64,000 bases of DNA from Emticicia sp051209875 (GTDB lineage Bacteria; Bacteroidota; Bacteroidia; Cytophagales; Spirosomataceae), in NCBI RefSeq assembly GCF_051209875.1, contig NZ_JBNTQY010000001.1, positions 4,030,001-4,094,000 of the forward strand, given 5' to 3'. A model generated the notes under the pieces. The model was given only the letters and a program-made list of their open reading frames with translations. It ran no database searches and was not told the DNA's origin. Shown piece by piece: positions 25,891 to 34,613 of the stretch (its first letter is position 1; each line of letters begins with the position of its first letter). A program made the position numbers and the translations under genes.

Positions 25891-26664
25891 TTATTCAAAC
25901 CTCAAGTGCTTCACTGACTCACCCGAATTGGCCAATTCATTCAACGAATCAATACCGATTTGCAAGTGTCTTTCCACAAAAGCCCCTGTTACTTTTTTAT
26001 CACTCTCTTCGGTTTTTACTCCATCTGGTATCATCGGATTGTCAGAAACTAATAATAAGGCTCCATGAGGAATAGCATTGACGAAGCCAACTATAAAAAT
26101 CGTAGCGGTTTCCATATCAATGGCCATTGCCCGAAGTTCACGAAGATAATCTTTGAAAGTTTCATCATGCTCCCAAACTCGACGGTTAGTGGTATAGACA
26201 GTACCTGTTTGATAGTCAAGCTCATGTTTTTTTATCATCGAACTCACTGCTCTCTGTAAACGAAACGATGGTAGAGCTGGTATCTCTGGTCGAGCATAAT
26301 CATTACTTGTTCCTTCACCTCTGATAGCGGCAATGGGTAAAATCAAATCTCCCAATTTTGTTGATTTCTTCAACCCTCCCACTTTTCCTAAAAAAAGCAC
26401 TGCTTTTGGAGAAACTGCCGTCAGCAAATCCATTATCGTAGCGGCTACTGCACTGCCCATTCCGAAATTAATAATGGTAATATTGCCTGCTGATGCTGTT
26501 TGCATTGCTCGGTCTTTGCCTTTTACTTCTACACCATACATTTTGGCAAACATATCAACGTAATTGCCAAAATTTGTTAATAAAATATAAGGTTTAAATT
26601 CATCTAAAGGCGTACCTGTGTATCGTGGTAACCAGTTTTTTACAATTTCTTCTTTTGTTTGCAT
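25891..26664 (-). CDS. amn: AMP nucleosidase
   Basis: Hydrolyses AMP to adenine and ribose 5-phosphate; purine nucleoside phosphorylase/MTAN superfamily, cytosolic. 257 residues, the short Bacteroidota form lacking the extra N-terminal domain of the E. coli enzyme (about 480 residues). Visible: ITIINFGMGSAVAATIMDLL, VLFLGKVGGLKKSTKLGDLI, GEGTSNDYARPEIPALPSF, MAIDMETATIFIVGF (the superfamily Met-Glu nucleoside-binding motif) and LLLVSDNPM with the catalytic Asp. It runs in the same direction as the TonB receptor gene but is separated from it by 59 bp, and diverges from the HsdR-N-like gene. Separate regulation is likely. Confidence 0.92.
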   Translation of the reverse strand: MQTKEEIVKNWLPRYTGTPLDEFKPYILLTNFGNYVDMFAKMYGVEVKGKDRAMQTASAGNITIINFGMGSAVAATIMDLLTAVSPKAVLFLGKVGGLKKSTKLGDLILPIAAIRGEGTSNDYARPEIPALPSFRLQRAVSSMIKKHELDYQTGTVYTTNRRVWEHDETFKDYLRELRAMAIDMETATIFIVGFVNAIPHGALLLVSDNPMIPDGVKTEESDKKVTGAFVERHLQIGIDSLNELANSGESVKHLRFE

Positions 26665-26785
26665 AATCTTAATGACGTAAATTTGTTGTAAAATGCTGTG
26701 TTTTGCTTAATCTTAGCAAAGAGCATATTAGAGATTTAAAGCCAAAAACTCATTAAATAGTTCCTACCACTAAAATATTTCCCAG

Positions 26786-27235
26786 ATGACTCCGCTCAAT
26801 CTCCCATCTTATGATTACAAAACTAAAGAAATTGATGGAAAAACCTATATCCATGATGCCATCAGAAAAAAATATTTGGTTCTGACTCCAGAAGAGTGGG
26901 TTAGGCAACATTTTATTCATTTACTCGTAACACATTATGGCTATGCTAAAAGTCTGATTCGTCTCGAAGGAGGACTTGCCTACAATCGTCTGCAAAAACG
27001 TTCAGATATTGTGGTTTTTGACAGAGATGGAAAACCATTTTTATTGGTGGAATGTAAGGCTCCAGAAGTAAAAATCAATCAGTCTGTGATTGAGCAAGCT
27101 TCACGCTATAACCTTACTTTACGATGTCCTTTTGTAGTAGTTACTAATGGTTTAAACACTTTTTGCTTTGAAATAGACTTTGAAACAGAAAAATTTATTC
27201 AATTAAAAGACCTTCCAACGATAGAACGAAGCTAA
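26786..27235 (+). CDS. HsdR N-terminal-like PD-(D/E)XK nuclease-fold protein
   Basis: 149 residues matching the small Bacteroidota proteins annotated as type I restriction enzyme R subunit N-terminal domain. The nuclease core is visible: a Glu-containing helix start at Glu61, Asp74 in RSDIVVFD, and Glu89-Cys-Lys91 in LLVECKAP, followed by a helix with Gln-Ala-x-x-Tyr (IEQASRYN), the usual last motif. There is no helicase domain, methylase or specificity gene nearby, so it is not part of a type I system here. A housekeeping nucleic-acid role is more likely, but unproven. The gene diverges from amn and is followed by rpsF after a spacer with heptamer repeats. Confidence 0.82.
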   Translation: MTPLNLPSYDYKTKEIDGKTYIHDAIRKKYLVLTPEEWVRQHFIHLLVTHYGYAKSLIRLEGGLAYNRLQKRSDIVVFDRDGKPFLLVECKAPEVKINQSVIEQASRYNLTLRCPFVVVTNGLNTFCFEIDFETEKFIQLKDLPTIERS

Positions 27236-27269
27236 TAAAGCTAATTTTTAAGTTTTTTTATAAATTTTT

Positions 27270-27297
27270 CATTCTACATTCTGCATTATACATTATT
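27270..27297 (+). repeat. Heptamer repeat (CATTCTA type) upstream of rpsF
   Basis: Units CATTCTA, CATTCTG, CATTATA, CATTATT in direct succession, period 7, placed just upstream of the rpsF -7 box at 27303. Confidence 0.7.
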
Positions 27298-27302
27298 TTT
27301 CT

Positions 27303-27310
27303 TACCTTTG
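27303..27310 (+). promoter_or_regulatory. -7 box for the rpsF-rpsR-rplI operon
   Basis: TACCTTTG, a perfect Bacteroidota -7 box, 50 bases upstream of the rpsF ATG. A small CCTCA/TGAGG hairpin follows in the leader. No clear -33 TTG is present; the heptamer array occupies that position. Confidence 0.6.
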
Positions 27311-27360
27311 CACCCTCATTTTTGAGGAAAATAAATTTTATCATTAAACACTGTTTTAGT

Positions 27361-27759
27361 ATGTTTCAAAACCAGTATGAGACGGTTTTCATTCTAACTC
27401 CCGTTTTATCTGAAACTCAGATAAAGGAAGCTGTCGAAAAATTCAAAAAAACATTGACTGATACAGGTGCAGAGATAGTTCATGAAGAGCATTGGGGTCT
27501 TCGTAAATTAACTTACACCATTCAGCACAAGAACACGGGGTACTATGAGTTGATTCAATTTAAAGCAGCTCCTACTACAGTAGCTACTTTAGAAACTGAA
27601 TACAAACGTGATGAGCGTGTAATGCGTTATTTGACTACGAAATTAGACAAATATGCCATTGATTATAGCGACCGCCGTAGCAAAGGCTTAGTTGGCAGAA
27701 AAAATGTAGAATCAGCTCCTGCAGAAAAAGCAGCGGCATCAAACGAAACTAATGACTAA
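27361..27759 (+). CDS. rpsF: 30S ribosomal protein S6
   Basis: Component of the small-subunit platform that binds S18 and central-domain 16S rRNA. 132 residues. The ATG at 27361 gives MFQNQYETVFILTPVLSE, the usual start; in-frame codons upstream (from 27322) cover the leader and were rejected. The ferredoxin-like fold is complete: ETVFILTP, WGLRKLTYTIQHKNTGYY and RDERVMRYLTTKLDKYA. The C-terminal tail from about residue 108 is Ala/Glu/Lys rich, as in many Bacteroidota. First gene of rpsF-rpsR-rplI; its stop overlaps the possible ATG of rpsR at 27752. Confidence 0.97.
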   Translation: MFQNQYETVFILTPVLSETQIKEAVEKFKKTLTDTGAEIVHEEHWGLRKLTYTIQHKNTGYYELIQFKAAPTTVATLETEYKRDERVMRYLTTKLDKYAIDYSDRRSKGLVGRKNVESAPAEKAAASNETND

Positions 27760-28030
27760 GATGAGAAACAACGCAATGTCACTCGTAAACGACCCTGTAG
27801 ATAGAAAAGATCAGGCTCGCAAAAAATATTGTCGCTTCAAAAAAGCAGGTATTAAATATGTAGATTATAAAGACGCAAACTTCTTATTGAAATTTGTAAA
27901 TGAGCAAGGAAAAATTCTTCCTCGTCGTCTTACTGGCAATAGCCTTAAATTTCAGCGTAAAGTGGCTGTCGCTATCAAGCGTGCAAGACACTTGGCATTA
28001 TTGCCTTTCGTAGCTGATGGACTTAAATAG
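27752..28030 (+). CDS. rpsR: 30S ribosomal protein S18
   Basis: Partner of S6 on the small-subunit platform. 92 residues with the conserved core KKYCRFKKAGIKYVDYKD, then ILPRRLTGNSLKFQRKVAVA and KRARHLALLPFV. The start is uncertain: ATG at 27752 overlaps the rpsF stop by 8 bases (translational coupling), while ATG codons at 27761 and 27776 would also leave the whole domain intact. The zinc-type cysteine motif of some S18 proteins is absent apart from one Cys, as expected for this phylum. The gene is separated from rplI by an 81-bp spacer made largely of heptamer repeats. Confidence 0.95.
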   Translation: MTKMRNNAMSLVNDPVDRKDQARKKYCRFKKAGIKYVDYKDANFLLKFVNEQGKILPRRLTGNSLKFQRKVAVAIKRARHLALLPFVADGLK

Positions 28031-28105
28031 TTCTGAGTTTTGAATTCTGAGTTCTGAGTTTTTTACTCAAAATTTCTAATTCATAATTTATCATTCATAA
28101 TTCAA
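28031..28105 (+). repeat. Two heptamer arrays between rpsR and rplI
   Basis: 28031-28062 consists of TTCTGAG, TTTTGAA, TTCTGAG, TTCTGAG, TTTT. 28078-28105 consists of AATTCAT, AATTTAT, CATTCAT, AATTCAA. The first unit is the reverse complement type of the RAACTCA units found inside ribE. The arrays fill almost the whole spacer. Confidence 0.85.
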
Positions 28106-28111
28106 ATTGAA

Positions 28112-28555
28112 ATGGACATAATATTAAAAACTGATATTGTTGGTCTTGGATATAAAAACGACATGATTTCTGTAAAACCAGGTTATGCTCGTAACTATCT
28201 TATTCCACAAGGTTTTGCTCAGATGGCTTCTGAGTCAAATCGCAAGATTTTAGCAGAAAATCTTAAACAAGCTGCTCACAAAGCAGAAAAAATCAAAACT
28301 GCTGCCTTGACATTGGCAGAAGAAATTGGAGATATGGTTATCACGATTCCGATGAAAACTGGCGAAAGCGGTAAAATTTTCGGACGTGTGACTAACACTC
28401 AAATTTCTGATTACCTAAAAGATAAAGGTTTCGATATCGACCGCAAGAAAATTGCTATGGAAGATGTGAAATTTGTAGGTGATTTCTCAGCAATTCTTGA
28501 TCTTCACAAAGAAGTGAAACACAAAGTTGCTGTGAGCGTAGTTTCTGAAGCGTAA
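28112..28555 (+). CDS. rplI: 50S ribosomal protein L9
   Basis: Large-subunit protein with two globular domains joined by a long helix, at the base of the L1 stalk. 147 residues, normal. The N-terminal domain shows ILKTDIVGLGYKNDMISVK and GYARNYLIPQGFAQMAS; the connecting helix is Lys/Ala/Glu rich (ILAENLKQAAHKAEKIKTAA); the C-terminal domain has ESGKIFGRVTNTQISDYL. Last gene of the rpsF operon, followed by a strong bidirectional terminator. Confidence 0.97.
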   Translation: MDIILKTDIVGLGYKNDMISVKPGYARNYLIPQGFAQMASESNRKILAENLKQAAHKAEKIKTAALTLAEEIGDMVITIPMKTGESGKIFGRVTNTQISDYLKDKGFDIDRKKIAMEDVKFVGDFSAILDLHKEVKHKVAVSVVSEA

Positions 28556-28576
28556 GATTCTTACCAAGAAAATATA

Positions 28577-28612
28577 AAAAGCGTACATTTCGAAAGAGAT
28601 GTACGCTTTTTT
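28577..28612. terminator. Bidirectional terminator after rplI
   Basis: A 12-bp perfect stem (28577-28588 with 28599-28610) with A-run on the left and T-run on the right, placed between the convergent rplI and response-regulator stops. The symmetric A/T flanks suit both strands. Confidence 0.88.
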
Positions 28613-29226
28613 CATATCAACCTCTCAGTAATAGCCAACTTAATCAACTGAGCAGTATTCTGAACATCATATTTAGCAAGCATATTTTTACGATGACTGC
28701 TTACAGTGCTGACATCAACAAAAATTAAATCGGCAATTTGCTGATTAGTGAGACCATCAGCAATTTTGATGAGAATTTCTTTTTCTCTGCGTGTGAGCGT
28801 AGGTATCGGAGCTTTATCTTGTTTTTTGAGAGCTTGTGAGGCAGAAATACTAAAATAAGTTTTTCGCTGAACAACCGCCTTAATGGCATCAACGATTTCG
28901 TATTTAGCGGCATCTTTCAGAATATAACCACTTGCACCGTTATCCATCATTTTTTTGATAATGCTTTTTTCATTATTGATACTCAAAGCAATCACATGAA
29001 TAGTCGGAAATTTTTCTTTGACCATCTTGCATAACTCTATTCCATTGATGTCAGGCAAATTAATATCCATCACAATCACATCTGGCTGAATATGATTCAG
29101 TTTTGCTAAAAAATCCTTCCCATTATCAAAATAATCTGTGCAGTTTATTTCTTTTTCACGTTCAAAAATCGCTTTGATGCCTTCAGTAACAAGCGGGTGG
29201 TCTTCTACCAAAAATAAATTAATCAT
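28612..29226 (-). CDS. NarL/LuxR-family response regulator
   Basis: 204 residues. Receiver domain 1-120: acidic pair Glu8/Asp9, phospho-acceptor Asp54 in VIVMDINLPDING, and Lys in YILKDAAKYE. LuxR-type helix-turn-helix at about 140-204: TRREKEILIKIADGLTNQQI, then VDVSTVSSHRKNMLAKY. Its start overlaps the end of the histidine kinase gene by 8 bases, so the two are co-translated and form a two-component pair. The target genes are unknown; the neighbouring divergent cluster of exported proteins at 31325-35708 is a candidate by position only. Confidence 0.94.
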   Translation of the reverse strand: MINLFLVEDHPLVTEGIKAIFEREKEINCTDYFDNGKDFLAKLNHIQPDVIVMDINLPDINGIELCKMVKEKFPTIHVIALSINNEKSIIKKMMDNGASGYILKDAAKYEIVDAIKAVVQRKTYFSISASQALKKQDKAPIPTLTRREKEILIKIADGLTNQQIADLIFVDVSTVSSHRKNMLAKYDVQNTAQLIKLAITERLI

Positions 29227-31189
29227 GACTTAGTGGAATTTCGATGTAATACGAACAACCATCATTGGGTTTGGTTTGCAAATCAATTTTACCTTTGAGG
29301 TAATCAATACGGTTATAAAGATTCTGAATTCCCATACTCTTTGTTTTATTTACCTGATGTACATCAAAACCAATACCATTGTCCTCAATCGTAATATTAA
29401 TCTGATTATTTTCTGCTATCACCTGCACCAAGGCTTCTTTTGCCTTTGCATGACGAATAATATTCGTTGTCAATTCTTGAATAACCCTAAATATAGTAGT
29501 TTTATAGATATTTTCTAATTCAATCGTATCCAAACCAAAACTTTGATAGGTAAATACAACACCCGAATTTTCAGAAATAGTTTGTATATAATCTTTGAGA
29601 GCCTCTTCAAGTCCCAATTTTACTAAACTTTCTGGCATCATATTGTGCGAAACCCGCCTTAATTCTGACAGCGATTCATCTAATAGACTCATGCTTCGCT
29701 CAAAAGCTACAGCGTGTTCGTGTTGTAAGATAAATGATGTTTTCATGTTTTGAAATGAGTATTTTACACTTGATAATATACCGCCAAGGCCATCGTGCAA
29801 GTCCTTCGCCAATCGACTTCTTTCTTCGTCTTGTCCTTGCAAAACTGCTCGTCCAGCCAAAATTTGTTTTTCATTTTCAAGTTGCCGAAGTTTTTGTTCG
29901 TGTAAAATCTGTTCTTGTTTACGTATGCGATTGCGGTTATGTATCCACAGACCAAAGAATATTAAAGCCCCTACCAAAATAACAATCGAGAAAATAAGCA
30001 GGCTATTCAGTCGCTTTCTGTATTGGTTTTCATCAGATAATTGATGCAAAGCAACTTCCTTTTTTTCGGTTTCATATTTGGTTTCAAGTTCTTTAGTATT
30101 TTTCAGAATAGCGTTGTTCAGACTGATATTTCGCAGTGAATCAGCCAATAAATTATATCTTTCAGCCAAAATTGGGTCTTGATTATTGATCAAAAGCAAC
30201 TTGGCATATTGTGTATAATATTGCTGTAAATGGTTGATATTTTTAAGTTTTTCGTCTTTTTCAACGGCTTTTTTGATATAACTGAGTGATAATGGATAGT
30301 TATGGTTATAGTAATGTGCCACCGAGAGCCAATAATCGGCTAAAGAAGTTCGCTCGGCCGATTGGAGTTGTGGACTTAATTTAGCCAATTCAGTAGCGTG
30401 TTTTAGCAGGCTTTCATAATGTTGGGTTTCGACATCGTGGTAACAAAAATTCTGTAAAGCATCAGCCATTGCGATTGCATCATTGAGTTTTTTTGCCAAC
30501 GCAATTATCTGATTATTAACCGTTTCGGCTTCTTTTCTTCGTTTAAGTTTCCACAAAATGCCTTCTTTGTTTATCAAATGACTCAAATAAAAGCCATCTT
30601 CAAACATTTTACTGATGTCTATTGCATGATTGATATATTTTAGGGCAGTCTCTTGTTTATCAGTTTGGGTAAAAATAGAACTTAGGTCATTATATACGTT
30701 GGCAATTTTCACACTATCATTGACAGCCTCAAAAATCTTTAAAGATTTAAAATAGTAATTTGTTGCCGAATCAAGTTTTTGCATCAAAGCAAATGTATTC
30801 CCCATGTTTTCGTACATAATTCCTTCACGCATTTTATCTTTTTTCTCGACACTAAGCCTTACTCCTTCTCGCAGCAAAACCAAGGTTTGGTCATATTTAC
30901 CTTCGAGGTTTAGCAATTCTCCTTCGCTCGAAAAATATCGAACAATTCCTCGTAAAAATGACAATTTCTTACTCAACTCATAGCCTTCGAGGTAATATTT
31001 ACGTGCCGTTTTTATGTCATTATAGGCATATTCATCTCCAATTTTATTCAACAATTTCACTCGATTCGTATCGGGTTTCGAGGATTTTAGTTTTTCGAGC
31101 AGCGGAGCCGGCTCGCCTGTTTGTGCCATTGATTCAAAGCACAAAAACGAAATAAAAAAGACATATAAAACTCTGTCTATCAGCTTCAT
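29219..31189 (-). CDS. TPR-containing sensor histidine kinase (HisKA_3/NarX type)
   Basis: 656 residues. Signal peptide (LYVFFISFLCFESMAQ), then a periplasmic region of tetratricopeptide repeats (about 30-380, e.g. GDEYAYNDIKTARKYYLEGY and YENMGNTFALMQKLDSATNY). One membrane helix (LLIFSIVILVGALIFFGLWI, about 405-425) is followed by a coiled linker and a HisKA_3 dimerisation domain with phospho-acceptor His465 in LAKDLHDGLGG. The ATPase domain has EDNGIGFD and MGIQNLYNRI. This is the standard Bacteroidota partner of NarL-type regulators, and the regulator gene overlaps its 3' end. The sensed signal is unknown. Confidence 0.93.
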   Translation of the reverse strand: MKLIDRVLYVFFISFLCFESMAQTGEPAPLLEKLKSSKPDTNRVKLLNKIGDEYAYNDIKTARKYYLEGYELSKKLSFLRGIVRYFSSEGELLNLEGKYDQTLVLLREGVRLSVEKKDKMREGIMYENMGNTFALMQKLDSATNYYFKSLKIFEAVNDSVKIANVYNDLSSIFTQTDKQETALKYINHAIDISKMFEDGFYLSHLINKEGILWKLKRRKEAETVNNQIIALAKKLNDAIAMADALQNFCYHDVETQHYESLLKHATELAKLSPQLQSAERTSLADYWLSVAHYYNHNYPLSLSYIKKAVEKDEKLKNINHLQQYYTQYAKLLLINNQDPILAERYNLLADSLRNISLNNAILKNTKELETKYETEKKEVALHQLSDENQYRKRLNSLLIFSIVILVGALIFFGLWIHNRNRIRKQEQILHEQKLRQLENEKQILAGRAVLQGQDEERSRLAKDLHDGLGGILSSVKYSFQNMKTSFILQHEHAVAFERSMSLLDESLSELRRVSHNMMPESLVKLGLEEALKDYIQTISENSGVVFTYQSFGLDTIELENIYKTTIFRVIQELTTNIIRHAKAKEALVQVIAENNQINITIEDNGIGFDVHQVNKTKSMGIQNLYNRIDYLKGKIDLQTKPNDGCSYYIEIPLSHD

Positions 31190-31220
31190 AGTTTCAAGAT
31201 TCAGCTTCTGAATAATATTT

Positions 31221-31228
31221 CAAAGATA
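31221..31228 (-). promoter_or_regulatory. -7 box for the kinase-regulator pair
   Basis: On the minus strand TATCTTTG, a perfect TAnnTTTG match, 31 bases upstream of the kinase ATG. No matched -33 box was found. Confidence 0.45.
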
Positions 31229-31288
31229 GGGGTTTATCAACTATTAAAATTCCCCCTTTTGGTGGAAAAAAAATAATTTTTCACCCTA

Positions 31289-31296
31289 TAATTTTG
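31289..31296 (+). promoter_or_regulatory. -7 box for the exported-protein cluster
   Basis: TAATTTTG (31289-31296) fits TAnnTTTG and lies 28 bases before the ATG at 31325. The nearest TTTG upstream (31258-31261) is 27 bases away, longer than usual, so the call is tentative. Confidence 0.4.
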
Positions 31297-31324
31297 ACCC
31301 ATCAATAAAAAAATCGAATCAACC

Positions 31325-31828
31325 ATGAAAATACTACTTTCTATTGCTCTGCTATTTTTTTCAATACTCACAAATGCACAAAATTCAATTATTAAACTGA
31401 TTATGGTTAGTGGGCCAAATGCTGGAAATTATACAGCAAATTCAGATAAAACTACTTGCAGTTGTGGACTTACAGGTGAAAAATCTTTTGGGAATCAGTT
31501 TTCCCAAAAAGTTGCTAAAGACAATGATTTTTCGAGCCTTCAATTAATTGTTGATGATAAAGATGCTGCTCTAAAAGGCACAAACAATTTTTATATTAAG
31601 GTTGCTTTTGGAAAAATTCTAGTTGGCAAAAAATATGAAATTGATGGAAGAAACAGCGGAATTGGATTTACTAAAAAAATGGGAAAAGGTATTTGTACAC
31701 TAACCAAACATGGTAAAAGTTACGATGCTCATATTGTTGGGGAAACAAGCGATGGCGTAAAGATAGATGCCACTTTGGTCTGTAATAAAACAATGTTTAA
31801 GAAAAACGAACAATATATTGAAGAATAG
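31325..31828 (+). CDS. Exported protein of unknown function, first of five
   Basis: 167 residues. Signal peptide (ILLSIALLFFSILTNAQ) and a beta-rich mature part. Cysteines cluster as CSCG near residue 42, with others in GICTLTKHG and LVCNKT, suggesting disulfides outside the cytoplasm. The end region GKSYDAHIVGETSDGVKIDA resembles the last strands of the proteins at 32312 and 33573 (short motif, then a G-E/K-x-x-x-G-V pattern), hinting at a shared domain. I do not recognise the family. The next gene starts 2 bases after its stop, so they are co-transcribed. Confidence 0.75.
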   Translation: MKILLSIALLFFSILTNAQNSIIKLIMVSGPNAGNYTANSDKTTCSCGLTGEKSFGNQFSQKVAKDNDFSSLQLIVDDKDAALKGTNNFYIKVAFGKILVGKKYEIDGRNSGIGFTKKMGKGICTLTKHGKSYDAHIVGETSDGVKIDATLVCNKTMFKKNEQYIEE

Positions 31829-31830
31829 AC

Positions 31831-32292
31831 ATGAGAAAACTACTTTTTATACCTATCGCATTGATTATTAGCCATTTAGGGTTTGCTCAATTATCAAATA
31901 AATTCCCACCCGAAACAATGGGTTATAAACCTGTTGATAAAGCAGATTGCAATTCGCTCAATATGGCAGGCATTCCACCCATGAATACTTGTTCACAAAA
32001 ATATAGTAATGGAAAACTGACAATTACTATTACTCTGACTGAATACCCTAAAGGCAATCCAACTATTGTCAATGTCGGTGGAAATGACCAAGGAGATGAC
32101 CCTTCAGCAGGCTCATATTCTTACGAAAAAATTATAGTCGGAAAAGCAAAAGGAAGCATCACATTTATGAAAAGTAGCAAAATGGCCACTGCTTCAATGG
32201 CTATTGACGACAAAATAATTATTGATGTAAATGGAGCCAATCAACCAAATATTGATGCCGTAAAGGCATTAGCTAAAGCAATCAAATTATAA
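31831..32292 (+). CDS. Exported protein of unknown function, second of five
   Basis: 153 residues. Signal peptide (LLFIPIALIISHLGFAQ). The mature part is beta-rich: GKLTITITLTEYPKGNPTIV, YEKIIVGKAKGSITFMKSSK and a C-terminal amphipathic helix NIDAVKALAKAIKL. Two cysteines (DCNSLN and NTCSQ) may pair. The C-terminal layout (strands followed by a helix mentioning the substrate-like phrase ANQPNIDAVKALAKAI) recalls a similar helix in the next protein (STDLKAIQALVGQNK-like region at about 215-225), suggesting a related module. The function is unknown. Gaps are 2 bases upstream and 19 downstream. Confidence 0.7.
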   Translation: MRKLLFIPIALIISHLGFAQLSNKFPPETMGYKPVDKADCNSLNMAGIPPMNTCSQKYSNGKLTITITLTEYPKGNPTIVNVGGNDQGDDPSAGSYSYEKIIVGKAKGSITFMKSSKMATASMAIDDKIIIDVNGANQPNIDAVKALAKAIKL

Positions 32293-32311
32293 ATAAAGCC
32301 CCTTAATTACA

Positions 32312-33547
32312 ATGAAAACAATCTTATATATTGTATTTTTTATTGCACTTCTTAGCAAAACTTCAGCCCAAGAAGGTCGCCCTGCATTGGCTTCGGAGAC
32401 AAACGAGGATGAAAGAGTAAAAAATATTATCAAAAAGGCTTTCCCACACGATTTAGAAAATTGGGAAGTCGAAGACGAATCCAAAACCGATGGAATCACA
32501 TGGTTTCATAATGGTGGAGAAGCGGCTAATAGCCCATTTATACACCAATATAAAATTAATTATAAACGTAAAAACGTAAGTGAGCAAGAACGCGAAAAGT
32601 GGAAGAAAGTAGCCGTTGATGTGCTTGGCATTCAAAAAATGATGGCAGAGACCGAATGCGAAATAGTTGTTACAGTCAATACTTTTTTTACAGAATTTGA
32701 GGCCGAAAATCTACAAACAAAAGCCGTATCGCCATTTAATCTTAGCATGGTAGGCCCATTTGAGGCCAAATACTTCGTGGGAAATGGGTGGAAATTAAGC
32801 AAAAATGAAACTTTAGAAGAGAATCGCAGAAATTATGTAGTAGAAGCTGCAATTAATAAGACTGTTCCGATGACTCAAATTCAAACCATTCACTTAGATT
32901 GTACTGGCTCACCGACTGTTATTGATTTCTTTCTAAAAAATACTGATTTAAAAGCAATACAAGCTCTAGTTGGACAAAACAAAATCATCCAACCAACTAA
33001 TAATCAGTTAGTTATAAAAGAAAAACCACTCGCCAAACCACTCGAAGGGAACAATGAAATTGAATTTACACTCAACGGAGGTGATTTTAACAATCGAGCT
33101 TTCAAGCTAAGACATTCAAAAGATGGCGAATTTGGATATCTACTTAACAACCATCCAAATCCAGCGATTACAGATAATGCTATCACAAGAATTTTGATTC
33201 AAGAAGACGACGATTTTGCGACCAAAAACAAAACGGGCTTTCTTGATATTACCATTCCGTTCATTAGAAAAACAGGAGAATTTGAGGTTTTTAAAGGGGC
33301 AGAAAAAGCCTCGTTTACTGGTGGAATAAATTGCTGGGATGGGTGTGAATATAGTTTCGATGCCGATGGTATGAAAGTTAATGTTTCGAGATATGATGCA
33401 GTTGGTGGTTTTATTGAAGGAACGTTTGAAGGAGAAGTGACTGTGGGATACAAAATAAATCAACCACTTGATAATGACCAAAAAAAACGTCCAAATGCAC
33501 AAATCAAAGGGAGATTTAAAGTCCATCGAAAAGAAGACAGGTATTGA
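32312..33547 (+). CDS. Exported protein of unknown function, third of five
   Basis: 411 residues, signal peptide (ILYIVFFIALLSKTSAQ). Residues about 20-230 contain a strand-rich region ending in VIDFFLKNTDLKAIQALVGQ, similar to the end of the preceding protein. A second domain from about 245 begins EIEFTLNGGDFNNRAFKLRH and includes ILIQEDDDFATKNKTGFLDI, NCWDGCEYSF and VGGFIEGTFEGEVTVGYKI, ending in AQIKGRFKVHR. That last pattern, a strand with G-x-F-x-G followed by a final basic strand, recurs in the proteins at 31325 and 33573. The protein looks like two beta-sandwich modules. No known family is recognised. Confidence 0.72.
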   Translation: MKTILYIVFFIALLSKTSAQEGRPALASETNEDERVKNIIKKAFPHDLENWEVEDESKTDGITWFHNGGEAANSPFIHQYKINYKRKNVSEQEREKWKKVAVDVLGIQKMMAETECEIVVTVNTFFTEFEAENLQTKAVSPFNLSMVGPFEAKYFVGNGWKLSKNETLEENRRNYVVEAAINKTVPMTQIQTIHLDCTGSPTVIDFFLKNTDLKAIQALVGQNKIIQPTNNQLVIKEKPLAKPLEGNNEIEFTLNGGDFNNRAFKLRHSKDGEFGYLLNNHPNPAITDNAITRILIQEDDDFATKNKTGFLDITIPFIRKTGEFEVFKGAEKASFTGGINCWDGCEYSFDADGMKVNVSRYDAVGGFIEGTFEGEVTVGYKINQPLDNDQKKRPNAQIKGRFKVHRKEDRY

Positions 33548-33572
33548 AAATTTATTTATTTAGATTTAAACT

Positions 33573-34613
33573 ATGAAAAAACTTATTCTACTACTGCTCA
33601 TAAGCATCTTTGTTGATGAGCATATTTATGCCCAAACCCCTGAAGGCTGGACCAAAGAACAATGGGACGAAGCCGTTGCAGGAAAAGCCTCAAAGTTGTA
33701 TTTATACTCAGACAAAGATTTGTTGGAGGCATCAGAAGCCTGCATGATTAAAATTCAGTTAATCAAAATTCCGAATGCTGATCCAAACAATGAAACGCCT
33801 TCGCTACAAAAAGAGTATCAATATCTTGATTTGCCTCTTGGCGAAGCAAATCCATATACAATTAGCAATTGGAGAATAGTAGAAGGTGGTGGGAATATAG
33901 TCGGAATAGACAATAATACTATCAGTTATACCGCTCCCAAAAACAGACCTACGGCAGGTAAAATGCTTATTTCGGTTGATTTAGTACCTAATAGCTCAAA
34001 TCTTCCCAAAGTACAATTACTAAAAACCCTTTTTTTTGTAGAAAACGAAAGTTCTTTTACGCTTAATATTCCTGTTATTGGCATCATCAATGCAAAATTT
34101 ACTAATACCAGCAATGGTGGAGTTGCGGGATTAGCAAAAGGTAATATTCCACAAATGGCTTATGACGTAGCAAAATCTAAAGGATACGACCTCAATGCAC
34201 TTACCAATAATGCTATGTATATCTATAATGCCAGCGAAAATACTTCGGCTATTACATTCTCTGGATTAACTCTTGAGGGCATTGATGGGGGAAATAAAGA
34301 GGCTATTCCGAACGCAGGAATATTGGGAATATCCTATAAAGGGAAAGGTGTAGGCAGCTTCCCTTTGGCAGTAGAGCAAAAAGGAGAAAATATTGGAGTA
34401 GTGATGAGCTTTATGCAAAAAGGCTGTGGGTGTAGTCGTGATGCTTATTCTGACGATGAAATATATAACTGCACAGGAAAAATAGCAATTACAAAAGATG
34501 ACAGCAAAACTATTGAAGGAAAATTTAACACAGTTATTTTTTCAGACGATGGTAATGGGCATGTTGTTCGAGGTCGATTACAAGGTAAATTTAAAGCAAT
34601 GAAAGCCAACTGA
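33573..34613 (+). CDS. Exported protein of unknown function, fourth of five
   Basis: 346 residues, signal peptide (LILLLLISIFVDEHIYAQ). Residues about 25-155 look like an Ig-like domain (ISNWRIVEGGGNIVGIDNNT, then ISYTAPKNRPTAGKMLISVD). The second half begins INAKFTNTSNGGVAGLA and contains a cysteine group GCGCSRDAY...YNCTG, then ITKDDSKTIEGKFNTVIF and a final VRGRLQGKFKAMKAN that matches the end of the previous protein in pattern. The function is unknown. The stop falls inside a degenerate heptamer run (34611-34638). Spacing is 25 bp upstream and 54 bp downstream, in the same operon. Confidence 0.72.
   Translation: MKKLILLLLISIFVDEHIYAQTPEGWTKEQWDEAVAGKASKLYLYSDKDLLEASEACMIKIQLIKIPNADPNNETPSLQKEYQYLDLPLGEANPYTISNWRIVEGGGNIVGIDNNTISYTAPKNRPTAGKMLISVDLVPNSSNLPKVQLLKTLFFVENESSFTLNIPVIGIINAKFTNTSNGGVAGLAKGNIPQMAYDVAKSKGYDLNALTNNAMYIYNASENTSAITFSGLTLEGIDGGNKEAIPNAGILGISYKGKGVGSFPLAVEQKGENIGVVMSFMQKGCGCSRDAYSDDEIYNCTGKIAITKDDSKTIEGKFNTVIFSDDGNGHVVRGRLQGKFKAMKAN

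Noticed and set aside
26786..27235. Type I restriction system
   Set aside because: Only an HsdR N-terminal-like domain of 149 residues is present, with no helicase, methylase or specificity gene nearby.
33140..33526. Minus-strand ORF of 128 codons inside the third exported-protein gene
   Set aside because: Antisense to a gene with signal peptide and consistent operon spacing; no recognisable domain.
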